33,704 nucleotides of DNA from Lentisphaeria bacterium. GTDB taxonomy: Bacteria; Verrucomicrobiota; Lentisphaeria; Victivallales; UBA1829. The notes beneath the pieces are model-generated. The model did not search any database. It saw only the letters and a program-made list of their open reading frames with translations, and was not told where the DNA came from. The stretch covers positions 1-33,704 of the forward strand of contig DPDG01000011.1 of assembly GCA_003526375.1 (NCBI GenBank). The letters run 5' to 3'. The translations under genes were made by a program, and so were the position numbers. Shown here in pieces: positions 7,306-15,674 of this stretch; positions within the stretch are counted from its first letter, which is position 1, and every line of letters starts with the position of its first letter.

Positions 7306-8349
7306 TCAATCCGATATAATGCGAATGCAGTTCACGGGAATTTCATGCTGCAGAACAACAGCTTCACGGGGAATTTCATTCTCCATAACGGGGGCGATAT
7401 TGAGATAGCCGGTCATATTTTTCCCGCTGGGATCACGGATCAGAGCAAGATCATATGCCTGATTGAGCATACGTTCGACAATGTCGCGGATCTCGCGGGC
7501 GCCGTTCTTGGTGGTATTGGTCTGCAAAAGAGCAAAATCCACGACTTCGGGAGAGTAGCCGAGGACATTCATGTTTTCCGGCAGAAAGAAGCCGGGACGA
7601 TCCTGCTGTGTTTCCCGGAGCGTTCGGAAATATTGGAGCTTGTCGTCAATGAATTTGCGGGTGATCAGACGCAGATGTTCCGGTTTGAGACTGTTGAAGG
7701 CGAAAATCCCGTAACCGAATTTGCCGAATCGGGCAACAAATTCCGGTGAATTGAACATCATCACGAGCCGCTGACAGGCGGCTTCCGTTTTGCGCGCCAT
7801 CGAAAGATGCGTGTTTCCTTGAAAGATTTCCGCTCCGACGTTCGAGGTGAAAAAGAGCAGGAAGCGGGAAATATCGTAGGTTCTGTTGTTCCAGAGCGTG
7901 ACACGCCCGGCGTCGATCTGCTGGAGCATGTATTTCGCCATATCCTTGTGCGCTTTTTCAAATTCATCGTAGAGGATTGCCCCCTCCGTATTCTTTTCCA
8001 GAAAATCATACAGCCGCCCCGGCTCCTTTTCGGTATAACCGACCAGTTTTTTGCCGACATCGGCACCGGCAGTTTCGCCGAATTCGGACATATCCAGCCG
8101 CAGGAGCTTCTCCTCTTCATCGCCGTAGAGATAATGAATCGTCTCCCGGATGATTTCAGTTTTACCGGTTCCGGTCGGTCCGAGGAAGAAAAAGACCGTC
8201 GGCCTGTTCGGATTGCTGATTCCCAGATACCAGTAACGGAGTTTCTCCGAAATGGCGTCTATCACATGATCCTGCCCGATGATCCGTGATTTCAGATACG
8301 GCTTGAGACCGTCCAGAAACTGCATTGCTTCTTTTGTGGATTTGAACAT
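7306..8349 (-). CDS. Single-ring Clp-type AAA+ ATPase (ClpB/ClpA D2-like)
   Basis: This 347-residue protein corresponds to one AAA+ module of the HSP100 family's second ring. IIGQD at residues 23-27 is the usual entry to this domain. Walker A is GPTGTGKT (57-64), followed by RLDMSEF (84-90), Walker B ILYDEFEKAH (125-134), sensor 1 FFTSN (166-170) and a sensor-2 arginine in GAREIRD near 283. The ClpB middle domain, first ring and N-domain are absent, and the ClpB pore motif GYVGYEEG is replaced by LVGYTEKE (102-109). It should be a cytoplasmic hexamer that unfolds or remodels proteins. Its gene lies 11 nt after the coupling protein, so a role in preparing substrates or recycling T4SS parts is inferred. 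GAGG 6 nt upstream supports the start. Confidence 0.88.
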   Translation of the reverse strand: MFKSTKEAMQFLDGLKPYLKSRIIGQDHVIDAISEKLRYWYLGISNPNRPTVFFFLGPTGTGKTEIIRETIHYLYGDEEEKLLRLDMSEFGETAGADVGKKLVGYTEKEPGRLYDFLEKNTEGAILYDEFEKAHKDMAKYMLQQIDAGRVTLWNNRTYDISRFLLFFTSNVGAEIFQGNTHLSMARKTEAACQRLVMMFNSPEFVARFGKFGYGIFAFNSLKPEHLRLITRKFIDDKLQYFRTLRETQQDRPGFFLPENMNVLGYSPEVVDFALLQTNTTKNGAREIRDIVERMLNQAYDLALIRDPSGKNMTGYLNIAPVMENEIPREAVVLQHEIPVNCIRIISD

Positions 8350-8360
8350 ATTTTACCTCA

Positions 8361-10322
8361 CTATGGTTTGATTGGTTGTTTTCCGGAAGAGCGCAGGAAG
8401 CGGAAGAACATGCAGAATCCCGTCCACCATGCCAGCACGATTCCAAGCTGCTTGAAGTCGAAAAGATGATATTGAAACCAGAGCGTCATGCCGATGCAGA
8501 TCGCGTAGTAGCCGAGAACCGCGTCCTGCCAGATGACGGCTTTCAGATACTTCTGCTCCCTGCGAGGTCTGCCGGAAAACAGAGCCTTGAGAATCGCCGG
8601 AGTCCGGCTCAGGCAGGCGCAGAAAATATCCAGAACCACGCTCCACATGTAAAAGCAGAGCGTGCTGACACAACAATAGAAAACGTCATTGAAATAGCCG
8701 ATGAGAATATCCCGGTTCGTAAGTACGAGAAAAAATCCAGTCAGAGGAAACGCCAGCGACAGCAGAAACGTGATGAAGCAGAAATAATCATTCGGCAGCA
8801 GAATCCGGTATTCACCGATGTACTCGCCTTTGCCGATAGTCGGAACTTTCGGGCAATGCCGCACGAGCTTCGCTCCGCAGACGCGGCGACATTCCTGCTC
8901 GATGGTGGAACGGACAAATACATTGCCGTTGTTCAGAATCCGTCCCGACTGCCAGAAAATGAACCCGACTTTGCATTGACCGCGCGGCCCGCCGGTCTGG
9001 AGCGTGGAAAAATCGGCAGGATCGACACGGTAGTCCTTCTGTTCGTTATACCTTTCGGAATAGGACAGCGACTTGTTGTCGTCGCCTTTCATCGACGATG
9101 ATTTGGAATCGCCATAGGTTTTGGACTGACGGATGATGATTTCCTGCCCGATGGACTTGGAAGCCCATTCGTTCGTCTCGAATTCGCCGTTCTGACAAAA
9201 GAATTTTGTGCCCAGATTGCCGAGAAGCGAGGAGGCTTTTTCCTTGCCGTAACCGTCATAAAGGTTGCCGAGATTCTGAGTTGCATACATGGTCAGCGTC
9301 CGGCTGGAACGGGCGGTCGTCTGAAACTTCTGGTCATATTCAAGACTGAAGAACTGGCATTCATCCGCCCATAAAAAAACGGGCGGGGCATTGTCGTCGG
9401 CAATGTCTTCCCGACGTTCGATCATGGACTCAAAGCAGTATTTGATGATGCCGGCGGCGTATTGCCCGATCCGGCCCCAGGATTTGACATCGTAATCGAC
9501 AATCAGGATTCTCCCCTTGCGATAGAGGTCTTCCAGTTGAAGCGTCGATTGTTCGGCGGAAAAACAGCGTGCCAGTTCACCGCGCTGCATGGAGTCCGCG
9601 GCAACGGAAAAGGAGGAAATCGTGTTGGAACGGGTCCGTTCGTCAAGGTATGCGAACTCCTCAAAGAAAAAGGTGCGTGCGATTTCATATTCCGGCGTCT
9701 GTCGAAACTCCTCCGGGATATTCATATCCAGAAGATCAGCGCAATAGCCTTTTTCTTCCAGTGTCTCCGTCGAAGCCGAAGGTGCGGAAACAATAACCCG
9801 ATGGATGTTGTCAATGTTGATCGGCTGTTGTGCCATTTGCAGAATCGTGATGGAGTTGCGCAACAACTGCTTGACGGCATTATTCCAATACTCCTCGTTG
9901 CCGCCGCCGGAATTGCGCTTGTCTTTGCCCATATTGACGATTTCCAAATAGAGATTGACGAGGTTTTCAACCTGTCCGCCGCCGCGTCCGGCACGTTTCG
10001 CTTCACTGTCGAGATAGTTGAAGGTCAGCTGACTCAAAAAGAGCAGATCCCCGGTCCGGCTCGGCTTGCGCGGATCATCGTCCAGATGGGCTTTCGCGGC
10101 ATATTTCTTCCAGGTATCGGCTTCATCCGGTTTGGCGCAGAACACCACGCCGCCGTAACCGAGCGTCAGAAATTTATGTGCGATCTTGTAAAGCGGCCCG
10201 GAACTTTTACCGGAACCGGTCATGCCGAACACGATGCAGCCGGTACAGGCGTCGCGAACCGTCCACGGATTGCCTTCGATATTTAAGATGACTTCATCAA
10301 GAATGCTTTTTTTTATAGCCAT
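8361..10322 (-). CDS. virD4: VirD4/TraG-like T4SS coupling ATPase with C-terminal membrane domain
   Basis: This 653-residue coupling protein is the ATPase that brings substrate to the secretion channel. Walker A (GMTGSGKS, residues 33-40) is almost at the N-terminus, Walker B lies in FLWADECQFF at about 313-322, and the RecA-like core ends near residue 490. The N-terminal transmembrane pair of VirD4, TrwB and TraD is absent. Instead, hydrophobic segments fall at about 510-530, 535-565, 600-620 and 625-645, with charged loops between. Thus the ATPase precedes the membrane anchor, the reverse of the usual order. AAGGA 9 nt before the ATG supports the start, so no upstream TM segment has been missed; 14 nt separate it from the preceding gene. 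T4CP assignment is firm; the symbol is by analogy. Confidence 0.9.
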   Translation of the reverse strand: MAIKKSILDEVILNIEGNPWTVRDACTGCIVFGMTGSGKSSGPLYKIAHKFLTLGYGGVVFCAKPDEADTWKKYAAKAHLDDDPRKPSRTGDLLFLSQLTFNYLDSEAKRAGRGGGQVENLVNLYLEIVNMGKDKRNSGGGNEEYWNNAVKQLLRNSITILQMAQQPINIDNIHRVIVSAPSASTETLEEKGYCADLLDMNIPEEFRQTPEYEIARTFFFEEFAYLDERTRSNTISSFSVAADSMQRGELARCFSAEQSTLQLEDLYRKGRILIVDYDVKSWGRIGQYAAGIIKYCFESMIERREDIADDNAPPVFLWADECQFFSLEYDQKFQTTARSSRTLTMYATQNLGNLYDGYGKEKASSLLGNLGTKFFCQNGEFETNEWASKSIGQEIIIRQSKTYGDSKSSSMKGDDNKSLSYSERYNEQKDYRVDPADFSTLQTGGPRGQCKVGFIFWQSGRILNNGNVFVRSTIEQECRRVCGAKLVRHCPKVPTIGKGEYIGEYRILLPNDYFCFITFLLSLAFPLTGFFLVLTNRDILIGYFNDVFYCCVSTLCFYMWSVVLDIFCACLSRTPAILKALFSGRPRREQKYLKAVIWQDAVLGYYAICIGMTLWFQYHLFDFKQLGIVLAWWTGFCMFFRFLRSSGKQPIKP

Positions 10323-10336
10323 GCCGAAGATCCTTT

Positions 10337-10591
10337 TCAGCGTTCAAGTTCAGGTTTCTTCGGAGAAAACGGAATGGATTTCGAGGCTGGAAGCCGCGAT
10401 TCTCCTGCGGATGAGCTCCGTTGCGGCAAAACGGTATTCCTGAGAATGGCCGGAACTCCGCCGAAATTCCGCAACTGTTCCGCCGCCGTTTCCGAGGTCA
10501 ACTGCGTCCAGGCATTGCGATCTGGAAGCCGCACCTGTCCGCTCGCGATTAAAAGACGCATCGCATACTTCTGCATCGGACTCATCTTCAT
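10337..10591 (-). CDS. Small single-module protein of the T4SS operon
   Basis: This 84-residue protein has an N-terminal half that matches a module recurring in three other operon proteins: a Gln-Lys start (MQKYAMRLLIASGQV), a conserved Trp (W near residue 28) and a Leu-Thr-x-x-x-Ala helix (LTSETAAEQL). The C-terminal 35 residues are basic, Ser/Pro-rich and probably disordered. There is no signal or membrane segment. GGAG 8 nt upstream of the ATG supports it as a real gene, and it is tightly packed between the 838-residue repeat protein and the coupling protein. An adaptor for the coupling protein is an inference from position. Confidence 0.6.
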   Translation of the reverse strand: MKMSPMQKYAMRLLIASGQVRLPDRNAWTQLTSETAAEQLRNFGGVPAILRNTVLPQRSSSAGESRLPASKSIPFSPKKPELER

Positions 10592-10606
10592 GCCGTTTTC
10601 TCCAAT

Positions 10607-13123
10607 TCACCGTTCCATTGAGGTTCTCTGGCGAGGCGAAACGTTCCGCTGCGGAGCATTTTGTCTTTCTATCGCCTGCTGTAAAAGCCGGGGCGGAACG
10701 GAGGAGATTCGCTTCGACGCCTGATCGACCGTCATATCCCGCCACTCCGGATACGGAATGTTTTTGATCAGCTTCTCTCTGACCAGCAGCGTTAAAAGAC
10801 CTCTCTGCTTTGTGGTTGCCGGAGCCTCGGGATTGTGCGTATTCCGCGCGGGATTGTTGATGTTCTGCTTGATCCACTGGTCGGCAGTCCGGAAGCGCAA
10901 CCTGGTCAGGTCGATTTTATGCAGGTCAATCTGACCGCGCTGTTCCATTTTCTGCAACAGAGCAATCTGTCCCTGCGTCGCCATCGGATGCCTGGAACGT
11001 TCGAGTTCCGCATTGGCGGCAATAATCTGCATTCCTTTGGATATGCTCATCTGCTGAAAATCCTCATCCGCAATCTGCCCGATTTTTGCATCGTCGATCA
11101 GGTCGTTGATCCGGGCGCGCAGATTCCTGCCGATTCTGGCGTCGCTGTATTTGGCGATCAGAGTGTCATCCTGTAACTCGGTGGTGAATTTGATTTTTGC
11201 CAGAGCATCGTTGGATTGGATGTATCCGCCTTCGATCAGATCTTTCAGCGCCGCTTTCTTGTCAAAATCCATTCCGCGATTCACCTGATAAAGCCGCTGC
11301 ACATCGGCGATGGTTCTGACTTCTTTTGCATTGAAAATCTTCCCGCTTTCCATGTAGGCGCGACATTGATTCAGGAGACCGGTTCCCGCGGATTTGCCAA
11401 GATGCGGTTTGATCAACTCTTTCGCCTGCGCATCGGTTATGAATTCCAGCTTCTCCAGAAATTCTCCCGCGGTTTCAGGAGAAGCAATATGCCCCTCCGC
11501 CGCGAGATCGCGGAGAATGGAACGCTGCAGGTAATCGGCTTGAGGCTGGGAGAACAGATTGGATTTCTTGAACTGCGGAAACGCTTCATTCTTCGGAACC
11601 GCCCGTTTGGGATATACGGTCGGGGCAAATGTGTTTTCTGGATTTTTCTCATGCTCCCGGATGTATGTTTCCGCGTCTTTGCGCGTAAAGGCAAGATAAT
11701 TCTCCCGGTCGATTTTCGGTCCTTTGCCGGACTCCTGCAATGCCTTGATCTGCGCCCGCAGTTCCGGTGTGACCTTATTCAACGTTCGTTCGTCCTGTTC
11801 CTTGCGGTATTGAGTGTAGATTTCAAGACGTTTCTGCGGACAGTCATCAAATGCCAGTTCCAAAGCGGAAAATTTCTTTTCATAGATCGCAGTTCCGGGG
11901 ATCTGCGGCGTCCGGCAGACCAGTTTCTGCGCAAGCAGGATGTCCTGATTGCGGATCGTCCTGCCCGCAGCAAGATAGGTCAGCTCTTTTTCGGACAGCG
12001 GGACTAACGGGCGATGGAACTCTTTCTTATGCGTCTCCCGTTCCGGAACATGCCCGACAGAAATATCCGGACTGGAAAATTTGCCGCTTTCCGCAAATAA
12101 TTCGAGCTCCTTCTGCAGTTCTTCCGGACTCATTCGCCGGAACACTGGAATCTCCTGCGCTTTGGAAAAGCCGAGCAGCTTCTGCCCGCGCAGTTTGTTC
12201 CAATCCGCAAACGTTCCGGCTTCCAACTGGTCCAGTTCCTCATCGGAAAGCTCCGTGACGAGCGGCTCAACGGATTTTTCCGCCTTCGGCTTGCCGCCTG
12301 AAGCATACCCGATTTCAATCCCGTCACGGAACTCGCCGTTCGCCTGAAAATATTCGATTTCCGTCTGCAATTCCTCCGGCGACAGAAGCGCATAATAGGG
12401 CTTGCGTTCCACATCCGACAAAGCGGTATCGACCTGCACCTGTCCGACCAGTTCTTCCACCGAGAGACTGCCGGCAAGCCGTTCCCATTCCTTGGCGGAC
12501 GGAGCACTCAGGGGTGAAAGAAACGTATGGAACGTAGTGTCTTCCTCAAAGGTTCCGACATCGCCGGGAGCGAATCCGAATTGAATCCCTTCAGAAACGC
12601 TTTTGCCGCTGCGCAATTTCTGTAACTCCTGTTTGAGTTCTTCGGCATCCAGACGGGCATAAATCTCCTGCGCAGGAACCGGCGCCTTATGCCGGAGCAC
12701 CTCCTGCTGATCCTTCGGAACCGGAATCCTGGGAACCGGGATTTCCCAGCGTTCAAAATGATCGTTCAAAGCCTTCAGATTGACGGACTTGAGCGGCTGG
12801 GAAAAATATTCCAGCCATGCTTCCCCCGCGCCGAACTGCGGATTCGGCTGCTGAAGCAAAGTCAGATTTTCTTTTTCCAGCCAATCCTTCATCTGCTCGC
12901 GGCAGTTGTTCTCGGAAACGCCGATAAAACGCTTTTCGATGAGTTCATGCTTTTCATTTTGCGCTGCCGCATTGATCCACTCCAGAGGCGGCAGATTCAT
13001 GCGGAACAGATCGCGCGCCTCGTCCTCCTGAAGGGTCAGCGGATTGATGTTTTTGAATGCGGGAATTTCCGCCATCTGTAATTTGTGCAGGAGTTTCACC
13101 TGATCTTCGGTCATGATGGACAT
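10607..13123 (-). CDS. 838-residue repeat-built cytoplasmic protein of the T4SS operon
   Basis: This is a large hydrophilic protein without signal or membrane segments, and I cannot assign a known family. It appears built from repeats. Residues 1-45 resemble a degenerate copy of the operon's recurring module. Residues about 155-228, 245-322 and 328-402 are three copies of another unit, each with a (S/D)xEEL(Q/K)xE(L/I) helix, a G(I/V)-type strand and a later LSxxEL helix. From about 450 to 838, at least five to seven degenerate module copies follow one another, the best near residues 775-820 (TKQRGLLTLL, a Trp, MTVDQASKRI). AAGGAG 7 nt upstream fixes the start. It sits where a conjugative system might place a relaxase, but no relaxase His cluster or catalytic Tyr motif is visible. 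A scaffold or substrate-binding role is speculative. Confidence 0.75.
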   Translation of the reverse strand: MSIMTEDQVKLLHKLQMAEIPAFKNINPLTLQEDEARDLFRMNLPPLEWINAAAQNEKHELIEKRFIGVSENNCREQMKDWLEKENLTLLQQPNPQFGAGEAWLEYFSQPLKSVNLKALNDHFERWEIPVPRIPVPKDQQEVLRHKAPVPAQEIYARLDAEELKQELQKLRSGKSVSEGIQFGFAPGDVGTFEEDTTFHTFLSPLSAPSAKEWERLAGSLSVEELVGQVQVDTALSDVERKPYYALLSPEELQTEIEYFQANGEFRDGIEIGYASGGKPKAEKSVEPLVTELSDEELDQLEAGTFADWNKLRGQKLLGFSKAQEIPVFRRMSPEELQKELELFAESGKFSSPDISVGHVPERETHKKEFHRPLVPLSEKELTYLAAGRTIRNQDILLAQKLVCRTPQIPGTAIYEKKFSALELAFDDCPQKRLEIYTQYRKEQDERTLNKVTPELRAQIKALQESGKGPKIDRENYLAFTRKDAETYIREHEKNPENTFAPTVYPKRAVPKNEAFPQFKKSNLFSQPQADYLQRSILRDLAAEGHIASPETAGEFLEKLEFITDAQAKELIKPHLGKSAGTGLLNQCRAYMESGKIFNAKEVRTIADVQRLYQVNRGMDFDKKAALKDLIEGGYIQSNDALAKIKFTTELQDDTLIAKYSDARIGRNLRARINDLIDDAKIGQIADEDFQQMSISKGMQIIAANAELERSRHPMATQGQIALLQKMEQRGQIDLHKIDLTRLRFRTADQWIKQNINNPARNTHNPEAPATTKQRGLLTLLVREKLIKNIPYPEWRDMTVDQASKRISSVPPRLLQQAIERQNAPQRNVSPRQRTSMER

Positions 13124-13139
13124 TCTTCAACTCCTTTCC

Positions 13140-14000
13140 TCATGAGGTTTTCCCTTCTGCCGATTCGCTCTGTTCCGGCGATTCCGGGACTGGTGCTTCT
13201 TCTGCTTCTTTCTTGTTCCATGCCGTGTCATCGGCAACGGGAGGCTGCTTCGGAACTGGAACTGAAGCCGGAACCGTGAGGTCGGGAAGTGGCGTATTCG
13301 GCGGAACCGGAGGCAGCGGGCCGTTCAGGAACGCCATGAGTTCCTCCGTTTTCTTCTGCTGCGTGAGGTTGCGATGCAGCCGTCCGGTCGCTTCATCCAA
13401 TCGTTTCTCGCTGTTGCGCAGACCGCGAACGGTCAGAACAAGCCAGATGATTTGAAGCGCCGTCAGCCCCAGGAAAAAAATGAGAATCAGCAAAACAGCT
13501 CCCATGAATTCCGTTTCGGGAATCAGATCAAGTCGGTTCATACAAAAATTTCCTTTCTGTGCATATTGCAGTTTCGCATCCCAATAGCGGTTGATTTTCT
13601 GAATCTCACTGGAATGCGAAACAGCGGAATTCATGATTGTTTGAGTTGGAAGCTCCCGGAATGTCAGGCAAAAAACGCAGAAAACAGTCAATATCAACTG
13701 AACCGCCAGCAGAACCGCAATCACGATTTTCCAACAGGATTTCCGTTCCGGCGCAGCGACAGCGTGATCCATCGACGGAATCGTTTTCTGCGCTTTCACT
13801 TCTTCCGTCAAATCCTCCAGCCGGTCGGCGAGATTATCCTGAAAAAACAGAAGAAACAGCATGACGGGAAACATCGGATCGGCGGGATCGCTGAAATTGC
13901 AACGCCGGAGCATCAGCTCGTAATCGTGCCGTTTCGCGTCCGGCATATACTTCAGAAAATCCGTAAGGGTCAATTCAAAATTGAACGGTTCCGCCATCAT
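13140..14000 (-). CDS. Two-TM inner-membrane protein of the T4SS operon
   Basis: This protein has 286 residues, starting at the ATG at 14000 behind AGGAG with 6-nt spacing; an ATG 24 nt upstream overlaps the preceding gene and lacks a better site. The N-terminal 80 residues are soluble and acidic-amphipathic. Two strong hydrophobic segments (IVIAVLLAVQLILTVFCVFC and FMGAVLLILIFFLGLTALQI) flank a roughly 50-residue segment that would be periplasmic. The C-terminal 100 residues form a helical stretch followed by a Pro/Glu/Ser-rich tail, probably disordered and cytoplasmic. No family was recognised. Its place next to the ParA-like ATPase and the coupling protein suggests a membrane component on the cytoplasmic side of the apparatus. 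Confidence 0.75.
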   Translation of the reverse strand: MMAEPFNFELTLTDFLKYMPDAKRHDYELMLRRCNFSDPADPMFPVMLFLLFFQDNLADRLEDLTEEVKAQKTIPSMDHAVAAPERKSCWKIVIAVLLAVQLILTVFCVFCLTFRELPTQTIMNSAVSHSSEIQKINRYWDAKLQYAQKGNFCMNRLDLIPETEFMGAVLLILIFFLGLTALQIIWLVLTVRGLRNSEKRLDEATGRLHRNLTQQKKTEELMAFLNGPLPPVPPNTPLPDLTVPASVPVPKQPPVADDTAWNKKEAEEAPVPESPEQSESAEGKTS

Positions 14001-14020
14001 GCAGTTCTCCTTTTCCCGTC

Positions 14021-14536
14021 TCACATATCCAAATCATTGCCGCGTGAACGGGGACGCGGCGCTCTGTTCCGGGGTGACTTCGTTTGCTTTTCCGGTTCTT
14101 TCCCCTGATCCTGCTGATCCCGTGCCGGAGCAAGCTCGCCGTTTTTCTCGCGCTGCTGCCCGATGTAAATGAGTTTGCCCATCTCTTTGGAGGAAATCGT
14201 CGCCCATTTGTCGCGGGAAATCGGATTCAGCCGCCCGTCTTTGACCAGCCGGACAAACTCGTTGAGCTGGTGACGGGTGCGCAATCCGTCTCCGGCAGGA
14301 GCTTCCGGAGCTTTCGCCGGAGCCGCCCGTTCCGGCGCCGGAGCGTTGCGGCGATTCGGCGGCTGATTGAAATCGACAGCTTTGGATTTCTCCCATGCTT
14401 TGATTTGTTTTGCAGCCTGTTCCGGCGTGATCGCGCAATACTTTTCATACGGAATCGAGTCGATCACTTTCTGCGCGACTGCCTGACGATAGGCGGTTTG
14501 CTGTTCCGGCGTCATTTGCGGTTTCATTCTTGCCAT
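14021..14536 (-). CDS. Two-module protein of the T4SS operon
   Basis: This 171-residue soluble protein has two copies of the recurring operon module joined by an Ala/Pro-rich linker (about residues 60-85). The first copy covers residues 8-48 (TPEQQTAYRQAV, SIPYEKY, ITPEQAAKQI). The second covers about 87-127 (TRHQLNEFVRLV, the Trp of RDKWATI, SSKEMGKLI). The tail is rich in Gln, Arg and Pro and looks disordered. The start has AAGGGA 8 nt upstream and lies 2 nt after the ParA-like gene's stop. Function unknown; a linked pair of small helical domains suggests a bridging or adaptor protein. Confidence 0.7.
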   Translation of the reverse strand: MARMKPQMTPEQQTAYRQAVAQKVIDSIPYEKYCAITPEQAAKQIKAWEKSKAVDFNQPPNRRNAPAPERAAPAKAPEAPAGDGLRTRHQLNEFVRLVKDGRLNPISRDKWATISSKEMGKLIYIGQQREKNGELAPARDQQDQGKEPEKQTKSPRNRAPRPRSRGNDLDM

Positions 14537-14538
14537 CT

Positions 14539-15387
14539 TCAGTTCCCTTTCGATTTTGTTGTTTCTTCTTTTTCGTGCTCATCGGGTTGTACTCCCGAAC
14601 GGAGCGCAATCCGTTTTTGTACGGATGTCAGAATTTTCTGATGGGATTCATTCCGTTCATTTGCCTCCATCCTGGAAGCGAAAAACTCAATGAACTGATC
14701 GGTGATTGCGTAATAATGATTCCGCAGGCGCGATTTCTGCATGATGGTCGGCAGAAGTGTTTTCGGTCCTTTGCCGTGCAGATAATCCCGCAGAAGAATG
14801 TCATTGTTATTGAGCTTGCCGATGTATTCCTGCTCAATCGGCGATATGAAAAAGACGCTGTAATCCAATTCCATTTCCCGCATTCCCGGTTCCAGCAGGG
14901 AGTCGCAGACAAAAAAGTTGTCTCCGTCCTTCGCGTTTTTGATGAGCAGATAATGCACCGGAAAATCAATGTTATGGAAATATTCCAGCCACGGTCCGAA
15001 CGTCCTGACGGAATCCGGATCGGAAGTCACACAGCCTGCCACGTAAACATCCACATCAATTTTCCGCAGGGCATCCCACGGAACCGACGAAAACCATTCC
15101 TGCGTCGAACGGCTGGTTCCGGCTTTCATGTCCACAATGGTGACGGTCACGGGCGATGATTCATAAAGGCTGTTGATGACCTCATCCAGAGGATAAGTTT
15201 CTTTCTGTTCATCCAGAAATCTGCAATGCTCTTTCATCAGCGTGACAAGCGTCCGGTTCTCATTGTCCGTATCATAAACGGTCAGAGAGAGCCCGAGATC
15301 CTCAGCCGCCCCCGCCAGCATCGCGGAGGCAAAGGATTTTCCCACGCCTCCTTTGGTTCCGGCAATAAAAATCAGCATCCGTCTCAT
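14539..15387 (-). CDS. ParA/MinD-type P-loop ATPase (VirC1/TraL-like)
   Basis: This 282-residue protein has the deviant Walker A motif GTKGGVGKS (residues 10-18) of the ParA/MinD superfamily, with the signature lysine right after GT. VYDTDNEN (about 37-44) is the switch-I region and IVDMKAG (about 84-90) the switch-II/Walker B strand. No DNA-binding N-terminal domain is present. It starts at ATG 15387, with GGAGG at 7 nt, and overlaps the previous gene by 4 nt. Such ATPases in T4SS loci (VirC1, TraL) recruit the transfer complex to the pole or coupling protein, while plasmid ParA proteins partition DNA. No ParB partner lies next to it, which favours the VirC1-like role. Confidence is high for the family, moderate for the role. 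Confidence 0.85.
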   Translation of the reverse strand: MRRMLIFIAGTKGGVGKSFASAMLAGAAEDLGLSLTVYDTDNENRTLVTLMKEHCRFLDEQKETYPLDEVINSLYESSPVTVTIVDMKAGTSRSTQEWFSSVPWDALRKIDVDVYVAGCVTSDPDSVRTFGPWLEYFHNIDFPVHYLLIKNAKDGDNFFVCDSLLEPGMREMELDYSVFFISPIEQEYIGKLNNNDILLRDYLHGKGPKTLLPTIMQKSRLRNHYYAITDQFIEFFASRMEANERNESHQKILTSVQKRIALRSGVQPDEHEKEETTKSKGN

Positions 15388-15674
15388 GGCTGCGCCTCCT
15401 GAAGTTCGATTTCATCCGGGAGAGAATCAAGCAGTCTGGAAAGCTCCTGACTTTCCGCTTCGATTCTGCCATGTTTCATCGCGTCGAGTTCTTTTACCAC
15501 GCTTTGCAGCACCTCCTGATAAATGACCATCAATGAAGTGCGTTTGAACTCGATTTCCGCCTGAATACGGAACGTGTCGGAAAATTCCTGAGACTTCCGG
15601 TATTCCCTGTAATGCAATGCTCCGCTTATGGCAAAGGCGATTATGATCAGGGCAAAAGCAATCCGCTGTTTCAT
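15384..15674 (-). CDS. Small single-TM protein of the T4SS operon
   Basis: This protein has 96 residues, with one N-terminal hydrophobic helix (residues 5-20) that reads as an uncleaved anchor because no good cleavage site follows, then about 70 residues of acidic amphipathic helix. It would lie in the inner membrane with its helix in the periplasm. It overlaps both neighbours by 4 nt (lipoprotein gene before, ParA-like gene after), with GGAGG 6 nt before its ATG, so it is translated as part of the VirB7-10 block. I do not recognise the family. Confidence 0.7.
   Translation of the reverse strand: MKQRIAFALIIIAFAISGALHYREYRKSQEFSDTFRIQAEIEFKRTSLMVIYQEVLQSVVKELDAMKHGRIEAESQELSRLLDSLPDEIELQEAQP

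Noticed and set aside
7807..8289. A 160-codon plus-strand frame opposite the Clp-like ATPase.
   Set aside because: It lies opposite all the AAA+ motifs and has no start signal.
9462..10286. A 274-codon open frame on the plus strand opposite virD4.
   Set aside because: It is fully contained in a gene with clear Walker motifs, has no recognisable domain and no start signal.
10607..13123. The 838-residue protein as the missing relaxase.
   Set aside because: No His-rich metal motif or N-terminal catalytic Tyr pattern is visible, and the sequence is explained by repeats; kept only as a remote possibility.
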